Positions 32,775 through 43,441 of a stretch of 64,000 bases of DNA are shown piece after piece (position 1 is the first letter of the stretch; each line of letters opens with the position of its first letter). The position numbers and the translations under genes were made by a program. Source of the DNA: Trigonopsis variabilis (taxonomy: Eukaryota; Ascomycota; Trigonopsidomycetes; Trigonopsidales; Trigonopsidaceae); NCBI GenBank assembly GCA_003707065.3, contig PPXM03000008.1:1-64000 (forward strand). The letters are read 5' to 3'. A model generated the notes under the pieces. It made no database searches, was not told the DNA's origin, and saw only the letters and a program-made list of their open reading frames with translations.

Positions 32775-33378
32775 ATGACCGAAAAGTATAGATTTGTCGT
32801 TATCGCGTATCTAACGTCTTAGATCAGTTAATGTGGAGAAACCTATACCTTTAGAATTCGACCTTGGCAATTTAGCAGCCTTTGATCCCAATCCCCTCGA
32901 CACCGAGCAGCTTGAATCAAATCTTGAATCCTACCTCAGTCAGGTCTCTCGAGATAACGCCCAACTGATTATCAACCAACTCTTAGCCCAGCCGATCTCC
33001 AAGACGCCAGATGGCGCTATAATCAGTCTACCTGAGCCCGTCACTCCGCTGCCTCGTGAGAAGCCTCTTCCCAAGCCCAGACCTCCTACCAAATGGGAGC
33101 TCTTTGCTAAAAAGAAAGGAATTAAATCGAAGACCAAAGATGGCAAACTTGTCTATGACGAGGAATCAGGAGAGTGGGTCCCTAAATGGGGTTATAAGGG
33201 CAAAAACAAGCAGCTGGATGATCAGTGGCTGGTGGAAGTCGATGAGAAAAAGGAACGACAGACCGAATCTGGGGAATATTTGGATCCTAGAACCCTTTCT
33301 AGGGCAGAGCGCAAAGATCTGGTGAAAAAGAACCAGCGGCGGCAGCTGCGCAACCTGAAAACTGCGGAGAAAAGATGA
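32775..33378 (+). CDS. RRS1: ribosome biogenesis regulator Rrs1
   Basis: Exons 32775-32785 and 32823-33378 give 188 residues. Without the first exon the frame lacks an ATG (an out-of-frame ATG lies at 32831). An 11-nt exon ATG-ACC-GAA-AA, a 37-nt intron (GTATAG donor, CTAAC branch, TTAG acceptor) and a phase match produce MTEKSVNVEKPIPLEFDLGNL, the expected Rrs1 start. Family blocks are LTAFDPNPLD-like (AAFDPNPLDTEQLE), LPREKPLPKPRPPTKWELFAKKKGI and DEESGEWVPKWGYKG. Rrs1 works with Rpf2 to place the 5S RNP into pre-60S particles in the nucleolus. It converges with the RhoGAP gene (160 bp). Confidence 0.93.
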
Positions 33379-33538
33379 GTGTATACTATTCTACATGTGT
33401 AAATTATTGTTTCCAGACGGATCTGCCCATCTTTTGGGGCCCAAATGACAAAATGTCTCTATTTTTTCAATCGCTTATTCATTAGTCTTTCTAATACACC
33501 CAAAATATTCTGGAACCTCCACTTGGGTCCTCCTATCC

Positions 33539-35254
33539 TTAGGGAAGCACTAGTAAAGTCTCCTTTTCTAGCGCCTCTTTAATCGTCTCACATGGTACAT
33601 CCCAACATTCATCTGCCCGAGACACAAGCCAGTGGAACAATTTGCTCTGACATCGCAATGACGGACATAAAATCAAGGACAAATTCGTAATGGTCATCAA
33701 GTTCGTATCACTCTTGGCTGCTACTCGCTGCAAATGCTGACAAAGAAGCTTAAGAAGGTAGTAGTTATACGGAGGAAGCTTGGCAATATAAGCTCTTACT
33801 TCCTTCATCGGAACTTCGTCACCGTTTGTGCGCGCATTAGTCAAATTGAAAAGCTCGGGTCCGGCAGCAATAAGAGAATCGGGGATTTCCCTCAAGTAGC
33901 TTTTTAGTAGTGAGGCAACCGTGTGGACGTCGACCTTTTCTGGTCTAAGTATTACCGACGGTCCTCCATTTATGAACTCTTCCCTCAAAGCCTCCATGCC
34001 AGTCGAGCTACCACTGACTCGATATAACCCTTCTTCACTCAAACCATGCTCATCCAAGAAAGCAATACTTTTATATACCACGGAGGTAGTCCAAAACTCA
34101 ATCTCGTCTTCATTCTTCCTCGTCAAAATCACCCCTTCTCTCAACGGAAGGCCAAAAACATCATACTTTCGGGACCCTCCCCAGCCCAATGCTTGCTTCA
34201 TCCTACCAAAGCCACCCACTTGCCGTCTCGGCTCGGGCCGAGAGCCTGCATTGCCATTCATGGCTGCTCGGTTGAGGGCCCACATGCTGGCTGTTTCAGC
34301 AGGGGCATTCAGGGGGCTCCTTGCACCAGACTCTTCATCCTGCAAGGCAATAAGTTTATCTAGGGTCGACTTTGAACTCTCTATGTCTGAAATATCCAGT
34401 TTAGGGTTGAAAACTTCCTCTAATGATAAACTGAGTCGATCAACTTCACCGGGAAGCATGTCGGGACGCGACGAGGACTTGAATGTTTCAGATGAAAGGG
34501 GTGAAGCAACGGCAACAGATGACCGCTTGCTCAATGAAGACCGAAACATTGCTTGTTCAGATGATAGGGAAGCAGTAGAGCCGCCAACATGAAAAGAAGA
34601 AATGAACGACATTCGCTTGCGAGCAGATTTTGGCGATGCACGGGTAGGTCGAGATATCGGAGCTGAAGGTAGGGGAGCGATCTTTGCAGGGCTGAGTGAT
34701 TGTGACGAGTCCACAGGTGGTTCGGCAGTGGCAGCGGGAGAAGAGGAGAGCAATGATTTGTTAGGAGTTTCGGTAATTTGAATAGATGATGCGGTCAAGT
34801 CTCGTTTATTAGTGACGTTGTTCACTTCCGGTGTCGTTCCACCGTCTATAGACTGCTCGTCCTTAGCCGAGACAGCGGACGAGATCTTAGCTGATGGCTG
34901 GTCTGAAGAGTATAGAGACGATGTTGTATCAGCAGCAGCAGCCAACTTAGTTTCAGAAGAAGTCCTCGGTATAGTTGAGTCTCTATTAGCGCTTTTCTCT
35001 TTGACTTTTTGTTCGACCTTCGTGTCAGGACGTTTATCCTCAGGCCGCTTTGGTGGAGACATAATAAGCCCAGAGATAGATCGCCGAAAGTTCCCACGGA
35101 AAGGGGACATTTTGGACAAGAGAGATTTGCGCACAGTAGGTGAATCCAACACTTGCTTCTTGGCGACTTGGAGAGCCTTCCTGTCTTCTGATTTCAATTT
35201 AGGATCGCCAGGGGAACTCTTAGATTCAGACTTATTGGCCAAGTTAGAATCCAT
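33539..35254 (-). CDS. RhoGAP-domain protein
   Basis: 571 residues, no intron. The first 340 residues are disordered, Ser/Lys-rich, with many SP and RxxS sites. The RhoGAP domain spans about 365-565. It opens FGLPLREGV, carries the arginine finger in EEGLYRVSGSSTGMEALREEF, then VDVHTVASLLKSYLREIPDSL and NLMTITNLSLILCPSL, which match the canonical YRVSGS / DVHxVAxLLKxYLRELP / NLAIVFGPSL blocks. It should switch off a Rho or Cdc42-type GTPase; no BAR, LIM or PH domain is visible to narrow the class. It lies 4 kb from the DH-BAR exchange factor, but linkage is not evidence of a joint role. Confidence 0.9.
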   Translation of the reverse strand: MDSNLANKSESKSSPGDPKLKSEDRKALQVAKKQVLDSPTVRKSLLSKMSPFRGNFRRSISGLIMSPPKRPEDKRPDTKVEQKVKEKSANRDSTIPRTSSETKLAAAADTTSSLYSSDQPSAKISSAVSAKDEQSIDGGTTPEVNNVTNKRDLTASSIQITETPNKSLLSSSPAATAEPPVDSSQSLSPAKIAPLPSAPISRPTRASPKSARKRMSFISSFHVGGSTASLSSEQAMFRSSLSKRSSVAVASPLSSETFKSSSRPDMLPGEVDRLSLSLEEVFNPKLDISDIESSKSTLDKLIALQDEESGARSPLNAPAETASMWALNRAAMNGNAGSRPEPRRQVGGFGRMKQALGWGGSRKYDVFGLPLREGVILTRKNEDEIEFWTTSVVYKSIAFLDEHGLSEEGLYRVSGSSTGMEALREEFINGGPSVILRPEKVDVHTVASLLKSYLREIPDSLIAAGPELFNLTNARTNGDEVPMKEVRAYIAKLPPYNYYLLKLLCQHLQRVAAKSDTNLMTITNLSLILCPSLRCQSKLFHWLVSRADECWDVPCETIKEALEKETLLVLP

Positions 35255-36260
35255 AGTTTAAGTTTATATGCACTGCTAGACAAGAGAACTGTTGAAAAAG
35301 CAAGGAGGTGTACCTTGGCCAAGGAAATACAAGAATAGCAAAGAAAAAGACAATTAAGAAAACAAACGCGTAATTATAAAATGCAGATAAATTTTCTCTA
35401 GATTTGTTGAATTCTAGTCTATAATTCTAGAGCAGATATATATGGCTGACAAGGAGCCTGATAAGTGGTGAGAGCTTAGAGGTCTAGTTTTAACGCCAGG
35501 GGGGAGAACAACGGGCTCATTCGGGGCACGAGAACCGTTACGACAATGGCTAACCCATGAACCAACCTACTTGGAGTACTGATATCTGGATACGGGCGAA
35601 ATATGTGACGCTGTTCCTCTTAATAATGAAAAAGTTAAAAAACCATTTTGGAGGCGGCTATAGGGTCCTTATCTAGTTCCCTCAATGACGCGTAGCCTTG
35701 ATAGAGGTTTAAAAGACAAGACTATGTTTGATGCACTTGATAATGAGAATCAGCAATGAAGTAGATTGATAATCTTAGAGAGTAAATTTGTTTGAAAGAC
35801 TGAGATTCAAGCGTTGACAATATGAAGTGCTTTAGTGACTGTTCCAAATAGACATGGAATGCGTTAAACAGAAAATAGAGCCCAGTCGCAAATATTTTAT
35901 GGGTAACTCATGAAAACGTGAGAAAAGTGGCGAACCCTGTCAATATACATCGCCGTTCGCGAGAACCCTTTGCTGCGAAGGTCTCTTAACATCAGGCGAA
36001 GCAATCTGGACTCATTTGTTGAAATGCCACATTAATCATATCTTCTCAGACCACGTATACATGATATCCAATTGCTCTGTTAGTTCAAGGTACGGTATCC
36101 TTTTAAGTTCCGGTTGGTGAGCTCATCTACCATTCATATTCGTACCGACTAACAAGTTTCAGTTGGCTAAATTTACTCTATTATATGTTGACCGGAAACG
36201 AGTTGAAGGCCAGTGCTGTTTCTCATCGAAGTTCGTAAAAAATCAAGAGAGGAGAGGACG
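35255..36260. other. divergent intergenic region RhoGAP/SWIB gene
   Basis: 1.0 kb holding both promoters. A/T-rich near 35340-35400. No gene or RNA was recognised. Confidence 0.5.
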
Positions 36261-37142
36261 ATGGTTGGGTTGTTACCTGACTTGTTGCCTATCATGGGAG
36301 AAGAACATGATGTCTCGGTTTATGTACCCACGATAGAGGTAAAAAAAGCCTGAAGAAGATCCTTACAACTAGGCAATACTAAGGGTTTCGACCGATTTGG
36401 ATAATCTGACTGCTAAACGAATCCGTCGAGGACTCCAAGAGCTCTTCGCAGTGGATCTTCAAGGTGTCAAAGTAAATGACTATTTCAGTTCAGAGCTAAT
36501 TAATAGAAAGAGCTAGATGAAGTGATTCTAAACTGTTATAATAAGGTGGTTCAGGAGCGGTTGAAGAATGAACAGGAGGGTACTACCAGCCAAGAAGAGT
36601 CTGATGCGAGATATGCTGCTCAATTGCATGAAAGCTTGAACCGATCATCAAGAAGAGCGGCATCAGGACCACCGAAAAAGCGTCAACGAGTAAAGAAGGC
36701 CCCTGGAGAGAAAAGAGAAAAAAATCCAAATAATCCATTTAATGCACCCATGATTCTAAGCCCTCAACTGGCAGAGATCGTCGGTACAGGTCAAGCGTCT
36801 CGTCCTGAAGTTGTTAAAAAGCTTTGGGAATACATCCGTGCTCATAACTTGCAAAACCCTGATGATAAACGAGTCATATTATGTGACGATAAGATGGCAG
36901 CTGTATTTGGCCCTAGTAAGTGAATAATGGGTTCAATTAAGAAAATCTAACGTTCAGCTATCGGAATGTTTGCGATGAACAAAGTAATCGCGAACCACAT
37001 CTATAAAAAAGATGACTTGCTACCTCCACGGACACGGACACCTGAAGTGGAGGAAAAGCCTGACAAAGACTATCAGACCGATATGGAGGAGTCACTGGAC
37101 GAAAATGATGACGAAAATGATAAAGACGGGGATAATGAGTAA
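36261..37142 (+). CDS. DEK_C plus SWIB/MDM2-domain protein, Uaf30/Tri1-like
   Basis: Four exons (36261-36338, 36373-36471, 36507-36915, 36958-37142; introns 34, 35 and 42 nt) give 256 residues. A DEK_C-type domain lies at about 19-75: VPTIEAILRVSTDLDNLTAKRIRRGLQE crosses the first splice. A basic, nuclear-signal-like linker follows (PPKKRQRVKKAPGEKREK). The SWIB domain lies at about 150-230: PMILSPQLAEIVG, RPEVVKKLWEYIRAHNLQNPDDKR, ILCDDKMAAVFGPTIGMFAMNKVI. The tail is very acidic. Yeast relatives are Uaf30 (RNA polymerase I upstream activating factor) and Tri1; fission yeast has Spp27. Nuclear, chromatin-linked role inferred. All splice phases agree with the domain alignments. Confidence 0.88.
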
Positions 37143-37275
37143 GAATAGGAGTGTATGATTAATAAGGTTCTGGTCCGTCCTTTGACTCAAACTGCCAGAA
37201 GTGCGTACAGTGCGGACGAAAACCCGACGTCAGTGATAGAGTCACAATTGGAATGTTGTAATGTTGAGCTATCTG

Positions 37276-37319
37276 CAGCATCCACGTTCTTGTGTCACTG
37301 CACAAGAATGTGGATGCTG
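37276..37319. repeat. long inverted repeat (19-bp stem, 6-nt loop)
   Basis: Arms at 37276-37294 and 37301-37319 are complementary over 19 bp with one G/T position, separated by TCACTG. It lies 134 bp after the SWIB stop and 94 bp before the RRP17 ATG, so it would be in the SWIB 3' UTR or the RRP17 leader. It could be a structured RNA element, a terminator-like structure or a short palindromic repeat; no family recognised. Confidence 0.75.
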
Positions 37320-37412
37320 GTCTCGTCACAGTCGCGACTTCCTTGCTCGTGTCGCTGTTTTTACTCGCTCTTTGTAACTCCCAACGCCTAATTAAATTTT
37401 ATAGTCTCAACA

Positions 37413-38309
37413 ATGGCTCGATCAACGATTGATATCTTGTCTCATGGCCATCGACAGTATTTAAAGAAAAAGAGTCAAAAGAAGAAATTAGTCGAGGAGG
37501 TGGTATTTGATCGAGATGCTCGAAAGTAAGTCCCACCTCATATCGCCATTGACTCACTCTAAAGGGAATACTTAACTGGCTTCCATAAACGAAAAGTGGA
37601 ACGTGCCGAAAAAGCTAAACAACAAGCGAAGGAAATTGAGAGGCAGGAACGGATAGAGAAGAGACAGCAGGTATGTACTACGCCTACTTGACGGCTAATC
37701 TTTCAAGATTCGACAGGATCGAAAAGAAGCTTTGGCTATTAAATCTGATCGATTAAAAGCGTTGATGGGTAAGTTCCTTGGATCTCGTGTACTCAGGATA
37801 CTGACGAGCCTGCAGGTCAAAATAGTAGCGCTGAAGAGGAAGAGGAGGAAGGACTCAATGGTCAACGTGAAGCCAAAGTCGAGCAGCAATCCGAGCAGGC
37901 CATACCATCAGAAGAGGAATATTCAGATGAAGAATGGACGGGGTTTCCTGATCTGCCCAAAGCAAGTATACTGAAGCGTCATACTACCATCATCCCTGAT
38001 TATCAAACGCAAAGTGAAGGGACAGAAACAATTGTAACAATCGAGCCCTTCAATGCAGAGAAAACGGTCAACTTGGAGCAATTGGCCCAGGCCAATTATG
38101 TCAACTTAAATGAAGCTGAACGAGTACTAGAGGAAAGCATGGAGAAGGCCAAACTGGCGGCAGCCAACCTGAAGTTAATGGAAGCTTTACGCGCTGAAAA
38201 ACTGAAGAAAAAATCCCTCAAGAAGAAGCGAAAATTTAGATATCTTCCTAAAGAGGAGAGGAGACGGAATACTCTCAAGGAACGCAGTCAACGAAGTAAA
38301 AAGCACTAG
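37413..38309 (+). CDS. RRP17: ribosomal RNA-processing protein Rrp17 (Nol12 family)
   Basis: Four exons (37413-37525, 37565-37670, 37708-37768, 37816-38309; introns 39, 37 and 47 nt) give 257 residues. The N-terminal Nol12 domain is clear after splicing: EEVVFDRDARKEYLTGFHKRK, followed by a long Lys/Glu/Arg helix (ERAEKAKQQAKEIERQERIE). An acidic middle (SSAEEEEEEGL, SEEEYSDEEW) and a basic C-terminus (KLKKKSLKKKRKFRYLPKEER) complete it. In yeast, Rrp17 is a 5'-3' exonuclease that trims 5.8S and 25S rRNA 5' ends in the nucleolus. It converges with ERD1 (199 bp). Confidence 0.9.
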
Positions 38310-38508
38310 GCGCGAGAGAGAGTTAGCGTTCTCCCTTGGTAGAAATAGGCATTTGGTTTTAATTTTACATTAGAGTTCAAGACGGCGTTCATGTACATCA
38401 AGAGGGTGGATGAGAAAACTGAAAAGTGTAGTTGAATATATGATGTGAAGTGGGCTCTGTTTCGTTCATATTCATGCTATTGTACATTTATCATCTTGTA
38501 AGACGCAG

Positions 38509-39740
38509 TTAATTGTCTTTAGTCTGGATTCCCATTTCGATGTCGGAAGACCTAAGGACAGCAGCATGGGAAGCAATGCCGGTCTGAAGCCATTGGTTCT
38601 CGGCCCTGAAGAACACCCAGATCCAGCGACGGACTAGTTCCAGCATTTGCAACAAGAATACGCCAAACTCGTGGTCATTTATATAATAGAGGTGGGGTGA
38701 TAGTTTAACCGACCAAGCCAACCGGAGCATGAGATCGATAAAAATGGCAACATAGTAGAGCTTAGGAGAGGGATAATGAAGGACAGTCCGTAGACCAGGG
38801 TATATCGTAGGATATGTTCCAGCACGAGCAGTGGGAGGTTTAAATAAAGACAGATCCCAATCCATCGTGACATCCCAATAAAATGAGTAGAGTGAGTTGA
38901 TGATGACGGCCAAAATCCAGAGGTTGAACAGCGATTCCTGACTCAACCAGGAAGCATTTTGTTCATGGTAGTGGTTTTGCGCGACCGAAAGGATGATGAC
39001 AGGGAAAGACGATGCGTATTTAAGGGCATTAGCCAACGGCACCTTCGATCTCAAATCGGACGAAAAATAGTCAATTAAACATTGTCTAAATCGACACACA
39101 TAAGGCCAACAAATAATTATAGGGATGATGACGCCACCTCCACAGTCTCTATTAGGAGTTAAGATGACCGACTCATGATGGCAAAGCATGCAAATGAGAA
39201 CATAAGCATCGCCAGCCACCTTACCGTAAGATGTAAGGACATCAGCAGCTAGCACATCGGAGAACTTGGTCGATAAATTCAAGCTACCAAACGCGATTCT
39301 AGAGAACACAGACAAGATCACCGAGAAACCATTCTTCCGACGCGAAAGCCCTTGAATAATGATAGAGCCAAGAAAATAGACCAAGGGAGATAGTAAGAAG
39401 AAGTATGTCAGAGTTCGATGAGATACAGCTATGTCGGGATGGTTATAAGAAAGGATAAGGTATGAACACCAGCAGGATAAAAATATCGCGGTGCTGCTTA
39501 ACGCGAAGCGATAGCATCCACTACACGCAGGCAGACCTGAAGTCTTATTATATTTGAAAATAATCTCCGAATCAATCCCACTCTGTTCTAAGTACTGAAG
39601 ATTGGCCCCAAACCCCCAGGTGCCTAGAAGGATGAGTGTGCACGAGACAATAACATACCTAAAATGAATAATGAAGCCACTCTCAACGGCAGAGGGAAAA
39701 ATGTATCGAATCTAGATTCGGCATTCCATTCTTCATTCAT
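38509..39740 (-). CDS. ERD1: EXS-family membrane protein Erd1 (Golgi phosphate transport / ER protein retention)
   Basis: Two exons, 39659-39740 and 38509-39623 (35-nt intron, GTATGT/CTAG), give 398 residues. The exon-1 end FPLPLRVASLFILG joins TWGFGANLQYLEQSGID, matching the Erd1 start FPLPxRV..LG.WG..NL..L...GID. The rest is polytopic. It carries the EXS signature in CRFRQCLIDYF, the WDVTMDWDLSLF block, and a late ELVRRWIWVFFRAENQ that matches the EXS RR.xW.xFRxExE pattern. Yeast Erd1 keeps HDEL proteins and glycosyltransferases in place and recycles phosphate from the Golgi lumen. It is divergent from PEX10. Confidence 0.88.
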
Positions 39741-40282
39741 CTATTGTGCTTAATGTTCTCCGTTTCGTAGAGGCCAGCTGAAATTAGCAATAGCGTGTTA
39801 CCGTGACACGCGAAGGTCGACCTGTGCGATCATGTGTGATAGCTTCTGCAGGGGAGTAGCTTACACTTGGATATAAATATCAATGTAGAAGCTTTCACGC
39901 TAAAACGAGACTCATCACGATCAATTGGGTAGCATTTCTACGCGTATTTGTAAACAGTAATCCAGGGACGAGGATATACAGTTGCAATTGCAATCATACG
40001 ATAAAACATTCACGACCTTACAGATTTTGGCGTATTCATTTTTCCAGTGTTGAACGATAGGACGGTAATACTAGATTTGAGAGATTTCTTGAATCAACGC
40101 GCACACATAAAGATTGAAGGTGGAAGACAATTCTCGTGCTAACTCAAATAATAGATTTGTTTTAGTCCTTCTATGTTATATCAAAACTCCTCTCTTAACT
40201 TGGTAGTATAGGTCCCTGAGTCGGCATGGCTTCGTAATGTAGCAACCCCAGCCGGACTCTGTCTCCTCCAAATTGGCTTACC
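39741..40282. other. divergent intergenic region ERD1/PEX10
   Basis: 0.54 kb holding both promoters; nothing else recognised. Confidence 0.5.
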
Positions 40283-41331
40283 ATGACGGACGAGAGGTTT
40301 CCCTACGCCAGTGCGCCCGATATCAGTAAGTTGTAAGTATTTTCTCATTACTTACATTAGTCCGTTCGAATCAGAAAGATGATTATTTCGTCGGTCAATT
40401 ACATGAACAAGTCAGGACCATTGTAGGTCAGATCAAAGGTATCTGGGTCTTATTTCTTATCTTACAATGGAGGATCTCGATTTATTCATAAATATTCAGG
40501 TGAACTGTCATCATTCGCTACCTTGATATACCTGTCTCTGACGACTTTGAGAAATAACCGGACATTAGGGGAAGAATACTGTGACATTCTTCATATATCT
40601 GCTTCGAAGCAGATGGAACCGCGCAATCTGAATAGGCTAGGATTTGTCCTAACCGCGAGTTTTGCTCCTTATGTGATTTCAAAGTCGCTGGGATTCATGA
40701 AGGCGAGGGTTCGACGGCAGTTGGAAAAATTTCAGTCCATGGCTAGCTCAGAATATAGCTGGCTAGCGCGGTTCATACAGCGTATCACCAATTTTTTTCT
40801 ATCTAATCTAGATTCTATTCTGAACAAAAATAATGTAATTTTGGCTCATGTTGCTATATTTTACATTTACGGGACTTATTACCATATATCTAAACGTATA
40901 TGGGGATTAAGATATGTAAGTCGATTTCTATATCGTATCTCTAACTTTATTTGATTCTTGGGCATCGTTTACAACCTGGAGAACATCGAGCAGGCTATGA
41001 GGTACTTGGAGTCCTCGTGGTTGCCCAGATTCTTGGAAGAGCTTATCAGTCGTTAACACATGTTTCGTTACCGTCTCCAATATTAAGTGAAAAGTCAGAG
41101 CTTGCTTCAACTGCTAGAATCGACCTTTCCGACAATTCTGAGCTCCCTTATATTAAACCTGATTCCAATAGAAAGTGTGCCCTTTGTCTATCTTATATGA
41201 CTGATCCTTCATCTACTTTATGTGGTCATTTGTTTTGTTGGGATTGCATCGTGGAATGGTGTCGAGAGAAGGAGGAATGTCCTCTATGCCGGCAGAAGAC
41301 AAAAGAGCAGAATATCCTTCCTCTGAGGTGA
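40283..41331 (+). CDS. PEX10: peroxisome biogenesis factor 10 (RING E3 ligase)
   Basis: Four exons: 40283-40325, 40361-40438, 40500-40915 and 40954-41331, about 304 residues. The start (APDIIRSNQKDDYFVGQL) and the membrane part (FYIYGTYYHISKRIWGLRY, GYEVLGVLVVAQILGRAYQ) match Pex10, and the C-terminus is a C3HC4 RING (CALC, CGHLFCWDCIVEWC, CPLC). Pex10 with Pex2 and Pex12 forms the peroxisomal channel/ligase that ubiquitinates Pex5. The third intron (40916-40953, 38 nt) starts GTAAGT and has a CTAAC branch point. To keep the conserved frame RY-ILGHRLQPGE it must end in TTTATTTG, i.e. TG not AG; there is no AG before 40980. See findings. Confidence 0.9.
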
Positions 41332-41412
41332 TATTTGGAACGATTTTATATTATGTAAGCTTACGATCAATAGTTCATCCAGGATTGATATCATCAGACA
41401 CGATCAAAAAAG

Positions 41413-43441
41413 TTATGCAACTCTGCTCGAGTAAAGCACGGTTTGTTTCGCTTTACGTCCCCTCTTGGGACGATTGTCTTCTGTGGCACTGCTTGAACTA
41501 GCATCATAAGCGACGTCTGCCGTCGATCGATTCCATTCACTGTTGGTCAGAGAAACTGGAGATCTAACCGGAGGAGGCCGATTCACTCGAGTAGGAGGGA
41601 GGGGAGGAAAATCCCGAGGAGATATTTTCTTTTTGGACGAAGATGCTTTGGTTGGATTGACATAAGAACTGGGAGATGGGCTCGGAGAAGCTCTGGGACC
41701 GTCAGATGAGGAGGAATTGATGGATACTTTCGAGACTCTTGAGGATAACGAATCTAATGAAGGGAATTGATTAGGAGATCTGGTAGCTGAAGGTCGAATT
41801 CGGGAATGATTGATCGTCACAAAAGGCCCATGAGATGTAGAGGGAGAGGCACCAGGGAGGCTTGGGAAATCATTTTTTTGGCTTGAGAAATTATCCCAAG
41901 CTAACCTAAGAGCTGATTCCTTGCTCGGATCGCTCTTGAATAAATCTGCAAACTCATAAATGAGTCGTTGATGTTCTTTTTGAGATATGGGCTTTCCCGA
42001 AATTGACTGAGACCCAAAGATTGATTGATACCATTGAACCACATCATTAGCTGATATGGTTCCATTTTTGAAGTTGGTATTAGTTTTTCGAAAATGTTGA
42101 TAAGCTTCACTATTGTCTCCAATCAATGATTTAGCATGAGAATCTAAGGTTTCATGAAGTCGTAATTCTTGAGGAGGAATAGAAGAAGCCGAAGCCTGTC
42201 GAGCCTGTTGCTGCTGTTGTTGTTGTTCTTGTGCCCTGCTAGCTTCAAGAATGACATTAGAAGTAATCTGAGAGCGAAACGCGCGATTTGAGGAGGTAGG
42301 AGTGACCTTCAAAGATTGTTTATTCCTGCCAGAGAATAATTCAGGATGTTCGGTCATTTGATGTTTCTTCAAATCCACTTCGGAATCGAAAACCACGAAT
42401 TTTTTATCCAAGCAAGATTGCCGATCGCAGAGAAAGTGTTTTTGGCGAAAATGATCTTCCAATTTGTCGTAATTTTGAAACCAATGAATTTTAGAGGTAG
42501 CAGAACCTTCATGTCTTCGGTCGCATAAGAAGCATCGCTCATGTTTATCTCGACAGTGGACATACAGATCATCTTGGTCGAAGAATCGCTCGTGGCAAAA
42601 ATCACATTTCGGATGTCCCTGGAAACCTAAAGAATCACCATACTGGCGATGGTTTTTCAGTTCAACATTGGTATAAATATGACGTTCAAACGGAAAATCA
42701 TGTTTATGACGAACACAAAGATCGCAAAAGCTTCGATGATGAACACTATTAACGTGGCCTGTTAGATCTTTGAAGGTCTTTGCAATAAAAGAACAAGATT
42801 TCACCGGACAGTTAAACAATAAGAGGTTCATTGTACTATCATAGCTAGCTTTTGAATCAAACTCAGCATGATATTTGAGGTCCCTAGCTTGAATATCCTT
42901 TTCTTGAAATAACTCGTACGATTTAATATTAGAACCACTTATTATAATCGTCTTTAGTTCCGTCTTTCGTCAGTCTCAAGCTCTCAGGAGCGTTAGAACT
43001 CACCCTGCAATGTGGACAGTTATTAGAGTCATACAGGGCTCGTAATCGATAAAAACACACGTTGCATGCAATATGGTCACATTCTCCTCTTGCTGAATAA
43101 TATAAAGGTTCTGTGCAGATAAAACAGATCGTCTAACGAGCGTTAGGTCATATTCCTCGATCTTAGAGCTTACCTCTGTTTTCTTTTGCTCTTCAGTCAG
43201 AATAAACACATCTGAGTAATTAACCTGATTATTCACCAATTAGTTTTTTACCTTGATTTGTCTTGTAATCGATAGTCCCATCACTCGCTAGCCGGTCTTT
43301 GGCCTTGGACACGGCCCCGACGTGATTCTTTCGGTTCGGTCCGCGCTGTTTAGATTTATCTCCTTCTTTTGGGCCTTTATACCGGTTTCCCCCTCGCCTA
43401 TTTTGATCTTTATCTTCATTTGATCCCTGTCCGTTATTCAT
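41413..43441 (-). CDS. HEL2: E3 ubiquitin ligase Hel2/ZNF598, ribosome-collision sensor
   Basis: Four exons on the minus strand: 43252-43441, 43174-43211, 43004-43132 and 41413-42963 (introns 40, 41 and 40 nt), 635 residues. A basic N-terminus is followed by a RING at about 79-118 (ICFICTEPLYYSARGECDHIACNVC, then NNCPHCRTELK). C2H2-type fingers follow (CPVKSCSF, FCDLCVRHKHDFPFERHIYT, HPKCDFCHERFFDQDDLYVHCRDKHERC, FLCDRQSC). A Gln run, a helical region and Pro/Ser-rich motifs finish the protein. This is the Hel2 order. Hel2 ubiquitinates 40S proteins on collided ribosomes to start ribosome-associated quality control. The RING is hidden by three introns. The stop lies 81 bp from the PEX10 stop (convergent). 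Confidence 0.92.

Noticed and set aside
33921-34592. 223-residue plus-strand frame over the RhoGAP gene
   Set aside because: Antisense of a real, domain-bearing gene; composition mirrors it.
26699-35254. RhoGEF and RhoGAP genes near each other as a signalling cluster
   Set aside because: Six unrelated genes intervene or flank them; proximity is most likely chance.
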